Below, piece after piece: positions 25,437 to 35,689 of a stretch of 64,000 nt of DNA; positions within the stretch are counted from its first letter, which is position 1, and every line of letters begins with the position of its first letter. This stretch comes from Methanocella_A sp963769045. GTDB lineage: Archaea > Halobacteriota > Methanocellia > Methanocellales > Methanocellaceae. The stretch is from assembly GCA_963769045.1 (NCBI GenBank), contig CAVYKK010000028.1, positions 243,488 through 307,487 of the forward strand, in the 5' to 3' direction. The position numbers were made by a program, and so were the translations under genes. The notes below the pieces were generated by a model. The model worked only from the letters and a program-made list of their open reading frames with translations, did no database searches and was not told the origin of the DNA.

Positions 25437-28065
25437 TCAGGCTTTTTCTTTTGCCTTGAATGCCCTGGCCTCGTGCTCGTTGCCCTCGACGTTCATGTAC
25501 TGCTCGCCGAGCTTCTCCCTGACGTTCATCGTGTCCGAATACCCGTACGCGAAGTTGTCGCCCTTCAGGATAACGGTCTTCCCCTTGAACTCCTTCTTGC
25601 GGGGCTGGGCCGCCTTCATCAGCGCGCCGAACTCGGACACCGGCAGCTGCAGCTCGACGAAACTGTCGCCGCCCTTGAGCGCCGACTCCAGCAGCGCGTT
25701 CACGAACTCGGACTGCAGCTCCTTGTTCTTCTTGGACAGCTCCTTCCACTCGTTGAAGAACCGCCGGGCCGTCTTCGGGATGTCGTCATAGCCGACGCCC
25801 CAGAGGTCGGACACGTCCTTCAGGATAGTCTCGTGCCGCTGTACCTCGCCAACTGCCTGCTGGAGCGACTTGAACTCGAGCCGGACGACGCCGTCCTGGA
25901 TGCGCTCGCTGGACAGCATCTTGATGAAGCCGACTTTAGAGGTGTTGTCGACGTGGATGCCTCCGCAGGCCTCGACGTCATAGCCGTCGATGATCACGAT
26001 ACGCAGGACCTTGCCGGGCACGGCGCCGCCCTGGTAGATGCGCATGGAGTACTCCATCTCGGCCGCCGTCCTCGACATCTCGCGCGTCTGTATCGGCACC
26101 TGCTTCATGACCAATTCGTTGGCGACACGCTCGATCTCCTGCAGCTGGGCGAAGCTGAGCGACTCGTAGTGGGTGATGTCGAGCCGCGCCTTCTCCGGCG
26201 TCTTCTCGGCGCCTGCCTGCCAGATATGGTCGCCGAGCACCTTGCGCGCGGCGTAGTTGACGATGTGTGTGGAGCTGTGATGCGCCGACAGTATGCGGCG
26301 CCGGTCCTGGTCGACCTCGCCGGTGACTTTCTTCAGATCGGCGGATAGCGGCGACTCCAGGACGTGGACGATGACGCCGTCCTGCTTGTACACGTCGACG
26401 ACTTTGATGCCCTCGATGTAGCCGGTGTCGCTGGCCTGGCCGCCGCCCAGCGGGTAGAAGAGGGTCTTATCGAGGACGATCCTGGTCGGCGAGATCATCT
26501 TCACGATGCCCGCCTCGAACCGGAACTCCTGCGGGTGCTCGTAGTACATCGGCACGGTCTTCGGCAGGCCGGTGGTCTCGTTCGCCTCGATCTTGCGGGA
26601 GGCTTTCGCCTCGTGCCGCGCCTGTACCCGGGCGTAGAAGTCTTCGGGGATGACGACGTCCGGCTTGGCCTCTTTGATCAGCTCGGGCGAAATGCCCTGT
26701 GAATCATAGAGCTCGACGAGTTTGTCCGCCGTGAATGATTCCTTGCTCTTGACCATCCGCTTCACGACGTCCCGGCTCTTGCGGCGGGATTCCTCGTAGC
26801 GCTTTTTCTCGACCTCGAGGATGTCGAACAGGCTGCCGTAGTCGTGCAGCTCGGTGTACCACGAGCCGAACTCGTCGATGTGGGACCGGAACACGTCGTT
26901 CAGGTCGAGGTCGAGCTGGTACTGGTCGATGAGCGTCCAGCACCGGCGGAGCAGGTTGCGCAGGTTGTAGCCGCCGCCCACGTTGGAGGGCAACGCGCCG
27001 TCGTGTATGGCGACAAGCAGGCTCCTCGTGTGGTCGGCGATCGCGTACAGCGAACGCATGCGGTAGACCTGGTCCTGCAGCGTGACGATGTCCGTGTCGA
27101 GCTGTTTCGCCACGTCCTTCCAGACCGAGTTGACGTCCTCGATCTCGTCGACGTTCAGGATGCCGGCATACTTCGCGAACCGCGTCTGGAACTCACGGTC
27201 CGGCCTCCAGCCGACCTTGTTGTAGATGAGCTCCATGGTCTTCGGGAACGTCGCGTCGTACGACATCGGCAGGCCCTGGCTGAACCACGCCCAGCGCTCC
27301 AGCCCGGCGCCCATGTCGATGACCTTGGTCCGCAGCTCCCGGAACTCGCCGCCGGGGAGCTGCTCGTACTGCATGTACACCTGGTTGCCCAGCTCCAGCC
27401 CGCGGCTGAAATACTCGATGGACGGGCCGAAGTTGCCGCCGCCGGCCCAGACGTCCTCGTGGAATATGATCTCGTGGGCGGGGATGCCCAGGCGCCTGCG
27501 TCAGGAAGTGCTGGATCTGCCCGATGCCCTCCTCCTTGAAGTAGACGTGCTTGTCGGGTGTGTTGAAGGTATGCTGGCCGACCATGATGAAGCCGGTGTA
27601 GTGGCGGCCGGTGATGCCGACGTTGTCGATATCAGGGAAGCGCAGGCAGAACTGCGGCTCCAGCACCGCGTCCGCGGGCGGCTCGATCTCGCCCGAGACG
27701 ACGTACGGCTGGAAGTCGTTGATGCCTGCAGCGACGAAGTACAGGTCGTCATACCACCTGCTGACGACCGGGTAGCGCTCCAGCGGGACGTAGCCCCACG
27801 GCTCGAACGTCTTCACGTACGTGTCCCACGCCTCTTTGTACTCGAACTTCTTCCGGGTGAGCGACTCCCCGATGAACCGGTAGCCGCCGCTGCACTCCGC
27901 CTCGTCGCAGAAGTCGCGGACCGTCTGGCTCCAGAAGCCCCGGCCGCAGTGCTTGCACACGTACCGCTCGTAGCCCATCGCTCTCAGGGTCTTCACCGGG
28001 TAGTACTTCTCGTAGTTCTTCGCGAACTCCGGCTTCATGAGCTTCTTGATCTGTTTGTCGTCCAT
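25437..28065 (-). CDS. alaS: Alanyl-tRNA synthetase (archaeal type), frame broken by one extra base near 27492
   Basis: Charges tRNA(Ala). The N-terminal frame (28065 to about 27492) has the archaeal N-terminal zinc site (CKHCG... FCDEAEC) and class II core pieces WYDDLYFVAAGINDFQP and GRHYTGFIMVGQHTF. The second frame continues FGPSIEYFSRGLELGNQVYM and VIDMGAGLERWAWFSQG. The editing domain follows, with HHSSTH and the metal-binding CGGIH, then a C-terminal oligomerisation region. Removing one C in the GGCGCCTGGGC run joins the two parts (QALGIPAHEIIFHED) into about 875 residues. The gene is essential, so the break is probably a sequencing error. Start ATG 28065 is preferred to the upstream ATG 28107. 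Confidence 0.93.
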
Positions 28066-28458
28066 GGATGTTCCCTTCAGTGAAAAATCGGTGAATGTGA
28101 TTCTCATCGCCCTATGCGGCAGAGACGCATAAATTTATCGGTTTTGAGACGCCAGGCGTTCAGGCCGGGCGTTCGTGCTCGCACGCGCGAAGCGGTAAGG
28201 CGTGATACGTTTAGCACCCCCGCTATCTATGTGGATTTTTCTCATCACAGTTTAACAGGAGTTAATTCAGGGCCACTTTTTATTATGATGCCCGTTACTT
28301 TACCTGTTGAACTATTCGAATTATTTACTCAATGATTTTTAATAATTGGGATTTTGTAAGAGAGATTTTATATTGCAGGCGCCGAAAAACAAAAGAGTGA
28401 CCTGGCAAGACGACTATAAACATGCCTGCCAGGGTTGCGGGGTATCGAGGTATCTTAC
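28066..28458. other. Divergent intergenic region
   Basis: About 390 bp between alaS and the beta-helix protein gene. The left part must hold the alaS promoter. The right part (28250-28400) is AT-rich and has no recognisable gene. A Shine-Dalgarno-like GAGGT lies just before the TTG start at 28459. Confidence 0.5.
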
Positions 28459-29604
28459 TTGTCAACGTCACGGATAACGCGTAGGGCAATAGTTGCTGGT
28501 ATGATCGTCTTCATAGCGCTAATCGCCATTACAACTGTACCTGCTGCCATGGCGGCGACGTTTACGGTTCCTGGCAACTTTTCGACCATCCAGGCCGCCA
28601 TCGATGCCGCCGGGGACGGTGACACCATCCTGGTCGACAGCGGCACCTACGCCGAAAACCTGATCATCGAAAAGGCGCTGACATTGATCGGCATGGATAC
28701 GGGCAGTGGCCGGCCCGTCGTGAACGGAAACGGCAGTACCGCCATCGCAATCATCGAGAATGGCGTTTCCATCCAGGGCTTCATGATCACAGGCGCCAAA
28801 GGTCCCGTATCGACCATAGAGCCGGCAGGGATCTACGTCTATGGCAGCAATGTCACAATAGCGGACAATATTGTCTCCGGCAATTATAACGGTATATACC
28901 TGGAAGGTAGCAGTAACGACGACCTGACCGGTAACATGGCCGATAGTAACCACGTAGGCATTTATCTCTTCCAGTGTACGAACGTCGATGTGACCGAAAA
29001 TTCGGCTAGCAGTAACACCTTTAGGGGGATTTATGTCCGTGAGGGCTCAAACAACAGGCTGACCGGCAATACCATTAGTAATAACGGCGCAATGGCCGTT
29101 TATTTATCTTCTACGAAGGGAAACGTGCTGTGGCTGAACACGATTTCAAACGTGATTAACACGTGGATTACGGGCACAGACACGAACTATTGGAACTCTT
29201 CCGCACAGATGGCGTACAAGTACAATGGTTCCACGTACACAAGCTATCTCGGCAACTACTGGAACGACTACGAAGGTGCGGACACGAACGGAGATGCGAT
29301 AGGCGATAAGGCGTACGCGGTCGGCACCAATAACATCGATCAGTACCCGTTGACGGGAACGATTACTGTCCTTGACAACCGGACGGATGAGACTCACCCT
29401 GGCGACATGTTCACGGGCATTTCTGATTCCAGCGACGCAAACGGTACCTTAGCAGATGGCGCCATCCGAGTAACGCCGACGCCAGTGCCTTCGGCCACGC
29501 CGTCCCCGTCGCCCGCGAGCGGTTTCTCCTGGTGGTCCGGTTTTATGGGCATAGTCGCCCTGGGAGCTATTGCCGGGCTATTCAAGGGACGTAAAGGTGA
29601 TTGA
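28459..29604 (+). CDS. Secreted NosD-like right-handed beta-helix surface protein with C-terminal anchor
   Basis: About 381 residues. An N-terminal signal peptide (hydrophobic IVAGMIVFIALIAITTVPAAMA) precedes FTVPGNFSTIQAAIDAAGDGDTILV, the classic start of periplasmic copper-binding/NosD beta-helices. Several 22-24-residue coils follow (GIYVYGSNVTIADN, GIYLEGSSNDDLTGN, GIYLFQCTNVDVTEN, GIYVREGSNNRLTGN), each with Asn-rich turns. After a Pro/Thr/Ser stalk (TPTPVPSATPSPSP) come a hydrophobic helix and basic KGRKGD tail, so it is membrane-anchored with the helix outside. Many possible N-glycosylation sites are present. TTG 28459 is preferred as the start because GAGGT precedes it; TTG 28435 is an alternative. 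Role: cell-surface carbohydrate or adhesion protein by inference. Confidence 0.85.
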   Translation: MSTSRITRRAIVAGMIVFIALIAITTVPAAMAATFTVPGNFSTIQAAIDAAGDGDTILVDSGTYAENLIIEKALTLIGMDTGSGRPVVNGNGSTAIAIIENGVSIQGFMITGAKGPVSTIEPAGIYVYGSNVTIADNIVSGNYNGIYLEGSSNDDLTGNMADSNHVGIYLFQCTNVDVTENSASSNTFRGIYVREGSNNRLTGNTISNNGAMAVYLSSTKGNVLWLNTISNVINTWITGTDTNYWNSSAQMAYKYNGSTYTSYLGNYWNDYEGADTNGDAIGDKAYAVGTNNIDQYPLTGTITVLDNRTDETHPGDMFTGISDSSDANGTLADGAIRVTPTPVPSATPSPSPASGFSWWSGFMGIVALGAIAGLFKGRKGD

Positions 29605-29719
29605 CGGTGACATGGGAACGTTTCACCATTTTATTTGGTCGCCTGTGCTCACAGGCAGACAACGGCAAAAGATTTATTGTATTGGAGCATAAACTGTAAG
29701 TCGCCTCTGGCGGTTTTAT

Positions 29720-30580
29720 ATGTCCGATTCTAACGCCCAGCAACCGAAAAAGCGCCCGTTCAGCTTCGACGACATCATGTCGATACTGGACGAAAGCAAG
29801 CCTGTTTCCGCCGCCCCGCCCGCAGTAGCAGAGCCGCCGGCAGTGGAGCCTGCTCCCGTCGTCAGGGAGGAGCCCGCACAAGTGCCGGAGCCTGTAGCTA
29901 CGCAGGAACCAGAAAAGGCGGCTGAACCGGTACAGGCACAGCAGGACTCGGCTATCGTTGACCGGCTGCTGGCGGATTTTGCTGACAAGAACGCGGAAAT
30001 CCTGCGTCTGAATAACGAGATCATGCAGCTCAAGTTCGAGGTCAGGGAGAAGGAGCTGAAGATCAGCAGCCTCGCTGCCGTCGAAGCCACGCTGAAGGCA
30101 AAGGATGATGTCATTAAAGATAAGGACGCTTCTATCAAGGATAAAGAGACTATCATCAAGGAGAAGGAGGCGGCCCTGAAGGAAAAAGATGCCATCCTCA
30201 AAGAAAAAGAGACGGCCCTTAAGGAGAAAGAAGCGGCCCTGAAGGAAAAAGAGACGGCGATCGCGGCAAAGGATGCGGAGATCAAGGCGTACGAGGCACA
30301 GGTCAAAGAGCTCGACGCAAAGATGGGCGAGATGGCCGAGCAGCTCGGCATATTGCGGAAGTTCTCTGCCAGAGAAACGGCCCATGAGTCGTTCGACGAG
30401 CCCGCAGAAGCCCCCGGCGACAGGCCTGCCGACAACATACAGGAACAGATGTCCGCCGGAGAAGACGACGTCGCATCGATCTTCAGGCGGCTGGCCGAAT
30501 CGAAGACCGAAGAACCCGGGGAAGAAGAGGGCAAGGAAGCCCCGCGCAAGCCCAGGTCAGCCAAGCTCTATGACTTATAG
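29720..30580 (+). CDS. Coiled-coil protein with 7-residue KEKEAAL repeats
   Basis: A 286-residue hydrophilic protein of unknown function. It has an N-terminal SFDDIMSILDES motif, an Ala/Pro/Glu-rich segment (about 28-75), and a coiled coil from about 80 to 215. The coiled coil contains about ten near-perfect heptads of the type IKDKETI, IKEKEAA, LKEKDAI, LKEKETA. The tail repeats the theme of the N-terminus (DDVASIFRRLAESK). The short N- and C-terminal motifs flanking a long rod suggest a spacer linking two partners. There is no signal peptide or membrane helix. The 21-bp DNA repeats underlying it are prone to slip, so copy number probably varies. Confidence 0.75.
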   Translation: MSDSNAQQPKKRPFSFDDIMSILDESKPVSAAPPAVAEPPAVEPAPVVREEPAQVPEPVATQEPEKAAEPVQAQQDSAIVDRLLADFADKNAEILRLNNEIMQLKFEVREKELKISSLAAVEATLKAKDDVIKDKDASIKDKETIIKEKEAALKEKDAILKEKETALKEKEAALKEKETAIAAKDAEIKAYEAQVKELDAKMGEMAEQLGILRKFSARETAHESFDEPAEAPGDRPADNIQEQMSAGEDDVASIFRRLAESKTEEPGEEEGKEAPRKPRSAKLYDL

Positions 30581-30708
30581 AAAACGACCTTCATGGATTA
30601 GCCGATAGTAAATTTTTTTAAATCCTTTTCATGTGCTGCGCCTTCCGGGCCGTGTGCTTGCAATATCAGGTATTCATTTAGGGTCGATTCCTGTATATGC
30701 ATCATCTA

Positions 30709-31710
30709 ATCGCGGTGCGACGCCCATGGTTTGCAATACTAAAGATTTCTTAAATAGCATGATATGGTCAATCCAATATTAATCGCGGTGCGACGCCCAT
30801 GCCTTCGTGCATTACTACAGAGTTACAGAACAGCATAATGTTGTCAATCTAATAATAATCGCGGTGCGACGCCCATGCGTTCTTGCAATACTAAAGACTT
30901 ATAGAACAGCATGATATGGTCAATCCAATAATAATCGCGGTGCGACGCCCATGCCTGCTTCGCTGCATGGGCTACTCCGGGTTTTTCAGGTGCTGCGCCG
31001 TCCGGGCCGCGCTCGCACCCTCGCTGGACGTGCCCGGCTGCGCTTCGCTGCGCCGGACTCGACCGCTTCGCAAGCGCTAAGCAACGCGCCTATCGGCAGC
31101 GTTCATTGCCCGGCCGCCTCCGCACCCCTCGCACCGCTATCGCGTGCGAGGGGCCTTCGGCCAGAAAAACCCTCCGCGGACCGCGGAGCAGCAAAGGCAA
31201 CGCGTACCCGGACTGGTATTGGGTCGTTGCCTATTCTATTGTTGGTATGGGTAGCCTGTGCTTCTCCGCGGAAGGCGGAGGGTTTTTTCGGCTTGCCCGC
31301 TCGCACGCGTAGCTGTGCGAGGGGTGTGGAGGTGGCGGGTGTGAAAAACGCTGCCAGAGGCGCGTTTTTCAGGGCTTGCAAAGGAGGCTCAACGCCGCCG
31401 AAGGCGCGTTGGGCCGACGAAGGTGCGAGCCCGTCGCCCGACACCGTAACACCGGAAAAACCCGTAGTAGCACGTGCGGCGAAGCAAGCACGGGCGTCGC
31501 ACCGCGATTAGAATGAGAAGTATTTGCTATTTACCTGTATGGCTTTCTTACAAGAAGCAAGCACGGGCGTCGCACCGCGATTAGAATGAGAAGTATTTGC
31601 TATTTACCTGTATGGCTTTCTTACAAGAAGCAAGCACGGGCGTCGCACCGCGATAATATGGGAAGTATGGGTTATCTGCTATGATGCTTATGCAAGAAGC
31701 AAGCACGGGC
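30709..31710. repeat. Large palindromic repeat element, copy B
   Basis: Left array: ATCGCGGTGCGACGCCC at 30709, 30782, 30858 and 30934 (periods 73, 76, 76). Right array: the inverse motif GGGCGTCGCACCGCGAT ending at 31508, 31581 and 31654 (period 73), plus a decayed fourth unit near 31700. The intervening core (about 30960-31485) is homologous to copy A in inverted orientation, including the CCCCTCGCA/TGCGAGGGG hairpins and GGGTTTTTC edges. Intervals between motifs are similar to one another within each array. A further decayed fragment (TGCTGCGCC..TCCGGGCCG) lies at about 30635-30655. No convincing protein is encoded. Confidence 0.85.
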
Positions 31711-31825
31711 TTCATATTATGAATGTAAAGATAGGCCATTTTTATTAAACTTTTACCGTATAAGACTAACAAGTCATAGAAAAGTAGATGAAGTCACATT
31801 CCTTAATTTCCAGACGTGTCGTGCT

Positions 31826-32605
31826 ATGGCATTAAATGACAATCCGGCCGTGAAGCTCACGAACGTAACGAAGAGGTACGGCGACCTGACGGCCGTCGAT
31901 AACCTCAACCTCGAAATAAAGAGAGGCGAAGTTTTAGGCTTGCTCGGCCCTAACGGATCGGGCAAATCGACGACCATGAAAATGATGCTCGGGCTGATAG
32001 CGCCGACCTCCGGTACGGTGAACGTCCTTGGTTATAATGTAGCCAGCAGCCCCATCGAGGTCCGGCGGCGAGTGGGATACGTGCCCGAATCGCCCCGCGT
32101 CTACGAGTTCCTGACGGCCCTGGAGTTCCTGGACCTGACCGGGGACGTCTACGGCATGACGCCGGACGCCAAGAAGGAGCGCATTCACGAGTTTGTCGGC
32201 GCCTTCGACCTGGAAGGCCGGGAGGGTGACATCATCAGCTCCTACTCGGACGGCATGAAGCAGAAGGTCGCCATCATCTCCGCGCTGATGCACCGGCCGG
32301 AGTTCCTGATCATGGACGAGCCGCTGCGCGGCCTGGACCCCAAGTCGGCGAAGATCGTGAAGGACGTCCTGCACGAGCTTGCGGGACACGGGGTGACCAC
32401 GGTCATCTCCACCCATGTAATGGAGATCGCCCAGGCCATGTGCGACCGGATCGCCATCGTGTACCATGGTAAGCTCCTCGCGCTGGGGACGATGGACGAG
32501 ATCCGGGAGAGCTCGAAGATGCAGGGCTCGGGCCTGGAGGACATCTTCCTGAAGCTGACCGGTACCGGCGACATCCGGCCGGTGGTGGAGGCGCTGACCC
32601 GGTGA
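31826..32605 (+). CDS. ABC transporter ATP-binding protein (ABC-2 exporter type)
   Basis: A 259-residue ATPase. Walker A is GPNGSGKST (41-49), the Q-loop region is VGYVPESPRVYEFLT, the signature is SYSDGMKQKV (degenerate at the usual LSGGQ), Walker B is FLIMDEPLRGLD and the switch His lies in TVISTHVM. It drives export with the permease whose GTG start overlaps its stop by 4 bp (32602). Substrate unknown; this ATPase subtype pairs with large ABC-2 permeases. Confidence 0.92.
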   Translation: MALNDNPAVKLTNVTKRYGDLTAVDNLNLEIKRGEVLGLLGPNGSGKSTTMKMMLGLIAPTSGTVNVLGYNVASSPIEVRRRVGYVPESPRVYEFLTALEFLDLTGDVYGMTPDAKKERIHEFVGAFDLEGREGDIISSYSDGMKQKVAIISALMHRPEFLIMDEPLRGLDPKSAKIVKDVLHELAGHGVTTVISTHVMEIAQAMCDRIAIVYHGKLLALGTMDEIRESSKMQGSGLEDIFLKLTGTGDIRPVVEALTR

Positions 32606-34269
32606 GCCTGAAGAATGTCCTGCGGCTCTACGGGGTGTACAGCAAGTCGTCCCGCCTGATCACCAAAGGGAAGTTCCGCCGCTACGAGGATAAAAAGTGG
32701 CTGAACTATGCCGCATACGCGATCATCCTGCTGTTCGGCACCGGCATTGGCGCGCTTATAGCCTTCGGCCTCTACGTGATCGGCGGCGACCAGACGCCGA
32801 TGCGGGACGGCGCGGCGAGCATCTTCGTATCCCTGCCGGTCATCGCCATCCTGTACAGCATCTACTTCACCCAGATGAACCAGGTCCAGCGGATGGGCGC
32901 GAGCAGCGCAATACAGCCGATCTACTGGTTCCCGCTGACCTGGGAGGAGCACACGCTCGCGTCCATACTCACGAGCATGTACACGCCGGTGGTCCTCAGC
33001 CTCATCCTAATCCCCATCATCCTCATCCCGTCATTCGTGATCGGGATGCTGCCGCTGGGCCTGCTGACGATCGTCGCCCTCGTCGTCGGGATGGCGATGG
33101 CGGGCGCCACGGCGGAAATACTGAAGGAAGTCCAGTCCCGGGTCATCGGGGCGCTGTCGAAACGCGCCGGGCGGATGACCGTGTGGATCAGGTTCGTGGT
33201 GACGCTGGTCATTTTCGTATTAGTCTACGTCTTCTACTTCGCCATCTTTCGCGCAGACGTATTGTCGCTGGTGCAGTCGCTGGCCAGCGGGATCATGATC
33301 GTGTGGTTCATCCCCTACCTGTGGCCGGGCATCGTCATCAACGAAGTCTATCACGGGTCATGGCTCATGGCAGCCGCGTTTACGGTCGGGTCGGCGGCGT
33401 TCATCTGGGTACTGTACCGCCTGGCCGTCCGTTCCAGCGCCAAGCATGCGCTGCAGGACACGTCGGCCATCCGGATATCCGGCGGCTCCTACGTGCCGAA
33501 GCAGGGCATCCTCCAGAGGATAGGTATCTCCCAGGCCGTGGCGGCGATCATGCGCAAGGACCTGCGGGCCTATACCCGGCGCCAGGAGCTGATGTACGTA
33601 TTCCTCATGCCCATCGTCTTCGTGGTCTCCACCCTTATGCCGGTCATGGCAGGGAACAGAGGGCCGGACACCTTCTCGTTCTTCTACCTGGCGCTGGAGC
33701 CCCCGGTGGTGCTGGCGATCTTTCTGGCCAGCTCTATCGTCGGTTCCGAAGGCGACCGGCGCTGGTACCTCTTTATGTCGCCCCTGTCACCCCGGAGCTT
33801 CGTCAGGGCCAAATACCTGTTCTGCACGCTCATCAGTGCGGCGGTCGCGCTGGGAGCCATCGCCATCGCCACCCTGCTCTTTTCGCCCACGCCCTACATG
33901 ATCGCCACGGGCATCGTCGAGGCGCTGCTGCTGACGTTCGCGATCGGCATGGTCGCGCTGTCGTTCGGCATCCGGGGCGCCGACTTCCGGGAGGCGCCCA
34001 GGCAGCGGACCATCCAGCCGGTATGGATGATGATGTGTATGATGGTCTCGGTCATCTTCGCCCTGATCGTTGTCCTGCCGGTCCTGGCCTATGGCGCCGC
34101 CGACATGTTCAGCGGAATCGTGCCCGGGATGCTCCCTTCGCCCATGCCACACGCGTACCTGTTCGCCGCATGGCTGATCAGCGGGCTCCTCGCACTGGCA
34201 GTCGGCGCAGTGTTCTACATCGTCTCTGTACGCTTTGCAGGGGACCTGTTTAAAAGTATGGACACGTAA
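32602..34269 (+). CDS. ABC-2 family permease
   Basis: A 555-residue membrane protein with about 12 predicted helices: a cluster at 40-100, 130-250, and again 325-550. It starts at GTG 32602, overlapping the ATPase stop (GTGA). No transporter-specific motif identifies the substrate; its size and two-block arrangement suggest a duplicated six-helix unit. A basic soluble segment (RSSAKHALQ... GILQRIGI) separates the halves. It forms a two-gene exporter operon with the preceding ATPase. Confidence 0.87.
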   Translation: MSLKNVLRLYGVYSKSSRLITKGKFRRYEDKKWLNYAAYAIILLFGTGIGALIAFGLYVIGGDQTPMRDGAASIFVSLPVIAILYSIYFTQMNQVQRMGASSAIQPIYWFPLTWEEHTLASILTSMYTPVVLSLILIPIILIPSFVIGMLPLGLLTIVALVVGMAMAGATAEILKEVQSRVIGALSKRAGRMTVWIRFVVTLVIFVLVYVFYFAIFRADVLSLVQSLASGIMIVWFIPYLWPGIVINEVYHGSWLMAAAFTVGSAAFIWVLYRLAVRSSAKHALQDTSAIRISGGSYVPKQGILQRIGISQAVAAIMRKDLRAYTRRQELMYVFLMPIVFVVSTLMPVMAGNRGPDTFSFFYLALEPPVVLAIFLASSIVGSEGDRRWYLFMSPLSPRSFVRAKYLFCTLISAAVALGAIAIATLLFSPTPYMIATGIVEALLLTFAIGMVALSFGIRGADFREAPRQRTIQPVWMMMCMMVSVIFALIVVLPVLAYGAADMFSGIVPGMLPSPMPHAYLFAAWLISGLLALAVGAVFYIVSVRFAGDLFKSMDT

Positions 34270-34270
34270 T

Positions 34271-34303
34271 CCTTATATCCGATAGAGCTCCAAAATGTTG
34301 CCT
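34271..34303 (+). promoter_or_regulatory. glnA promoter
   Basis: CCTTATATCC (34271-34280) is a TATA-like element about 25-30 bp before ATG 34304. glnA probably has a very short leader and its promoter begins right at the stop of the ABC permease gene. Confidence 0.6.
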
Positions 34304-35641
34304 ATGAGTAAAATGACAAAGGACGCTGTTCTGAAGAAGGCGGAACAGCTCAAAGTCGAATTCGTCAAGCTCCAGTTCACCGACGTCCTGGGCACGACCA
34401 AGAACGTGGCCCTGCCGGTCAAACAGCTCGAAAAGGCGCTGGACGGCGACGTCATGTTCGACGGCTCGTCCATCGAGGGCTTCGTCCGAATCGAGGAGTC
34501 CGACATGTACCTGAAGCCGGACCTCGACACATTCACTCTCATTCCCTGGCAGAGCGAGTACGGCAACGTGGCCCGGCTCGTCTGCGACGTGTACCTGCCG
34601 AACGGCAAGCCGTTCCCGGGCGACCCGCGGGTCAACCTGAAGCGCGTGATTAAAGAGGCCGAGGCCGCAGGGTTCGTCATGAACGCGGGCCCGGAGCCAG
34701 AGTTCTATCTCTTCGAGAGGACCGAGGAAGGCATCCCGACGATACAGACAAAGGACAAGGGCGGCTACTTCGACCTCTCGCCCATCGACCTGGGCGACGA
34801 GGTACGCCGTGCAATGGTCATGGCCCTGGAGAGCATGGGCTTCGAGATCGAGGCATCCCATCATGAGGTGGGCGAAGGCCAGCAGGAGATCGACTTCAAG
34901 TACGCCGACGCCCTCTCTACCGCGGACAATATCGCGACCTTCAAGTTCGTGGTGCGCAAGATCGCCATCAATTACGGCATGCATGCTACCTTCATGCCGA
35001 AGCCGGCGTTCGGCAAAGCCGGCTCGGGCATGCACATCCACCAGTCGCTGTTCAAGAAGGGCGGCAAGGTAAACGCCTTCTATGACGAGAACGGGAAGTA
35101 CCAGCTCAGCAAGATCGGCCTGCAGTACATCGCCGGCCTGCTCGCCCATGCCAGGGGCTACTGCGCGGTCACCAACCCGCTGGTCAACTCTTACAAGCGG
35201 CTTGTGCCCGGCTATGAGGCTCCTGTCTATATCGCCTGGTCTGAGAAGAACCGCTCTCCGCTGGTACGCATCCCCGCCCGCAGGGGCATAGGCACCAGAG
35301 CAGAACTGCGCTGCCCCGACCCGGCCTGCAACCCGTACCTCGCACTGGCTGTCTCGCTGAAGGCCGGCCTGGACGGCATCAAGCGAAAGCTCGACCCCGG
35401 CGACCCGGTGAACCTGAATATCTACCACCTGACCGAAGAAGAGCGCAAGCATTATGGCATCCGGAACCTGCCGTCGAACCTGTCCGAAGCACTGGATGAG
35501 CTCGAGGCCGACGACGTGATCAAGAGCGCCCTCGGCGAGCATATCTACGACCGGTTCATGACCGCCAAGCGGATTGAGTGGGACGAGTACCGGCAGCAGG
35601 TCCACCAGTGGGAACTGGACCAGTATCTCGGTGTTTATTAG
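34304..35641 (+). CDS. glnA: Glutamine synthetase type I
   Basis: ATP-dependent synthesis of glutamine from glutamate and ammonium. The protein has about 445 residues: beta-grasp N-domain with VMFDGSSIEGFVRIEESDMYL, the metal/glutamate sites in NAGPEPEFYLFE, EASHHEVGEGQQEIDFKYADA, ATFMPKPAFGKAGSGMHIHQSL, NRSPLVRIPARRG and RCPDPACNPYLALA. The adenylylation Tyr region of GSI-beta is absent and the protein is GSI-alpha-sized. An Arg in GFVRIEES matches the feedback-inhibition Arg of GSI-alpha enzymes. Start ATG 34304 is chosen from three close ATGs (34295, 34304, 34313). It probably is controlled by nitrogen regulators; I see no NrpR operator with confidence. Confidence 0.96.
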   Translation: MSKMTKDAVLKKAEQLKVEFVKLQFTDVLGTTKNVALPVKQLEKALDGDVMFDGSSIEGFVRIEESDMYLKPDLDTFTLIPWQSEYGNVARLVCDVYLPNGKPFPGDPRVNLKRVIKEAEAAGFVMNAGPEPEFYLFERTEEGIPTIQTKDKGGYFDLSPIDLGDEVRRAMVMALESMGFEIEASHHEVGEGQQEIDFKYADALSTADNIATFKFVVRKIAINYGMHATFMPKPAFGKAGSGMHIHQSLFKKGGKVNAFYDENGKYQLSKIGLQYIAGLLAHARGYCAVTNPLVNSYKRLVPGYEAPVYIAWSEKNRSPLVRIPARRGIGTRAELRCPDPACNPYLALAVSLKAGLDGIKRKLDPGDPVNLNIYHLTEEERKHYGIRNLPSNLSEALDELEADDVIKSALGEHIYDRFMTAKRIEWDEYRQQVHQWELDQYLGVY

Positions 35642-35674
35642 ACGATATATCACGGCGGCCGCTCCGGTCGTCGC

Positions 35675-35689
35675 TTTTTTCTTTGTTTT
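35675..35689 (+). terminator. T-rich terminator after glnA
   Basis: A T tract (TTTTTTCTTTGTTTT) about 35 bp after the glnA stop, behind a short GC-rich stretch; this fits archaeal T-rich termination. Confidence 0.6.

Noticed and set aside
30709..31710. CRISPR array, suggested by a 17-mer repeated at 73-76 bp spacing
   Set aside because: The sequences between the repeats resemble each other, the two arrays face opposite ways around a palindromic core, and no cas genes are nearby. They are tandem units of a larger element.
34250..35653. A 467-codon minus-strand ORF opposite glnA
   Set aside because: The plus strand carries a full and unambiguous glutamine synthetase; the opposite frame is a shadow.
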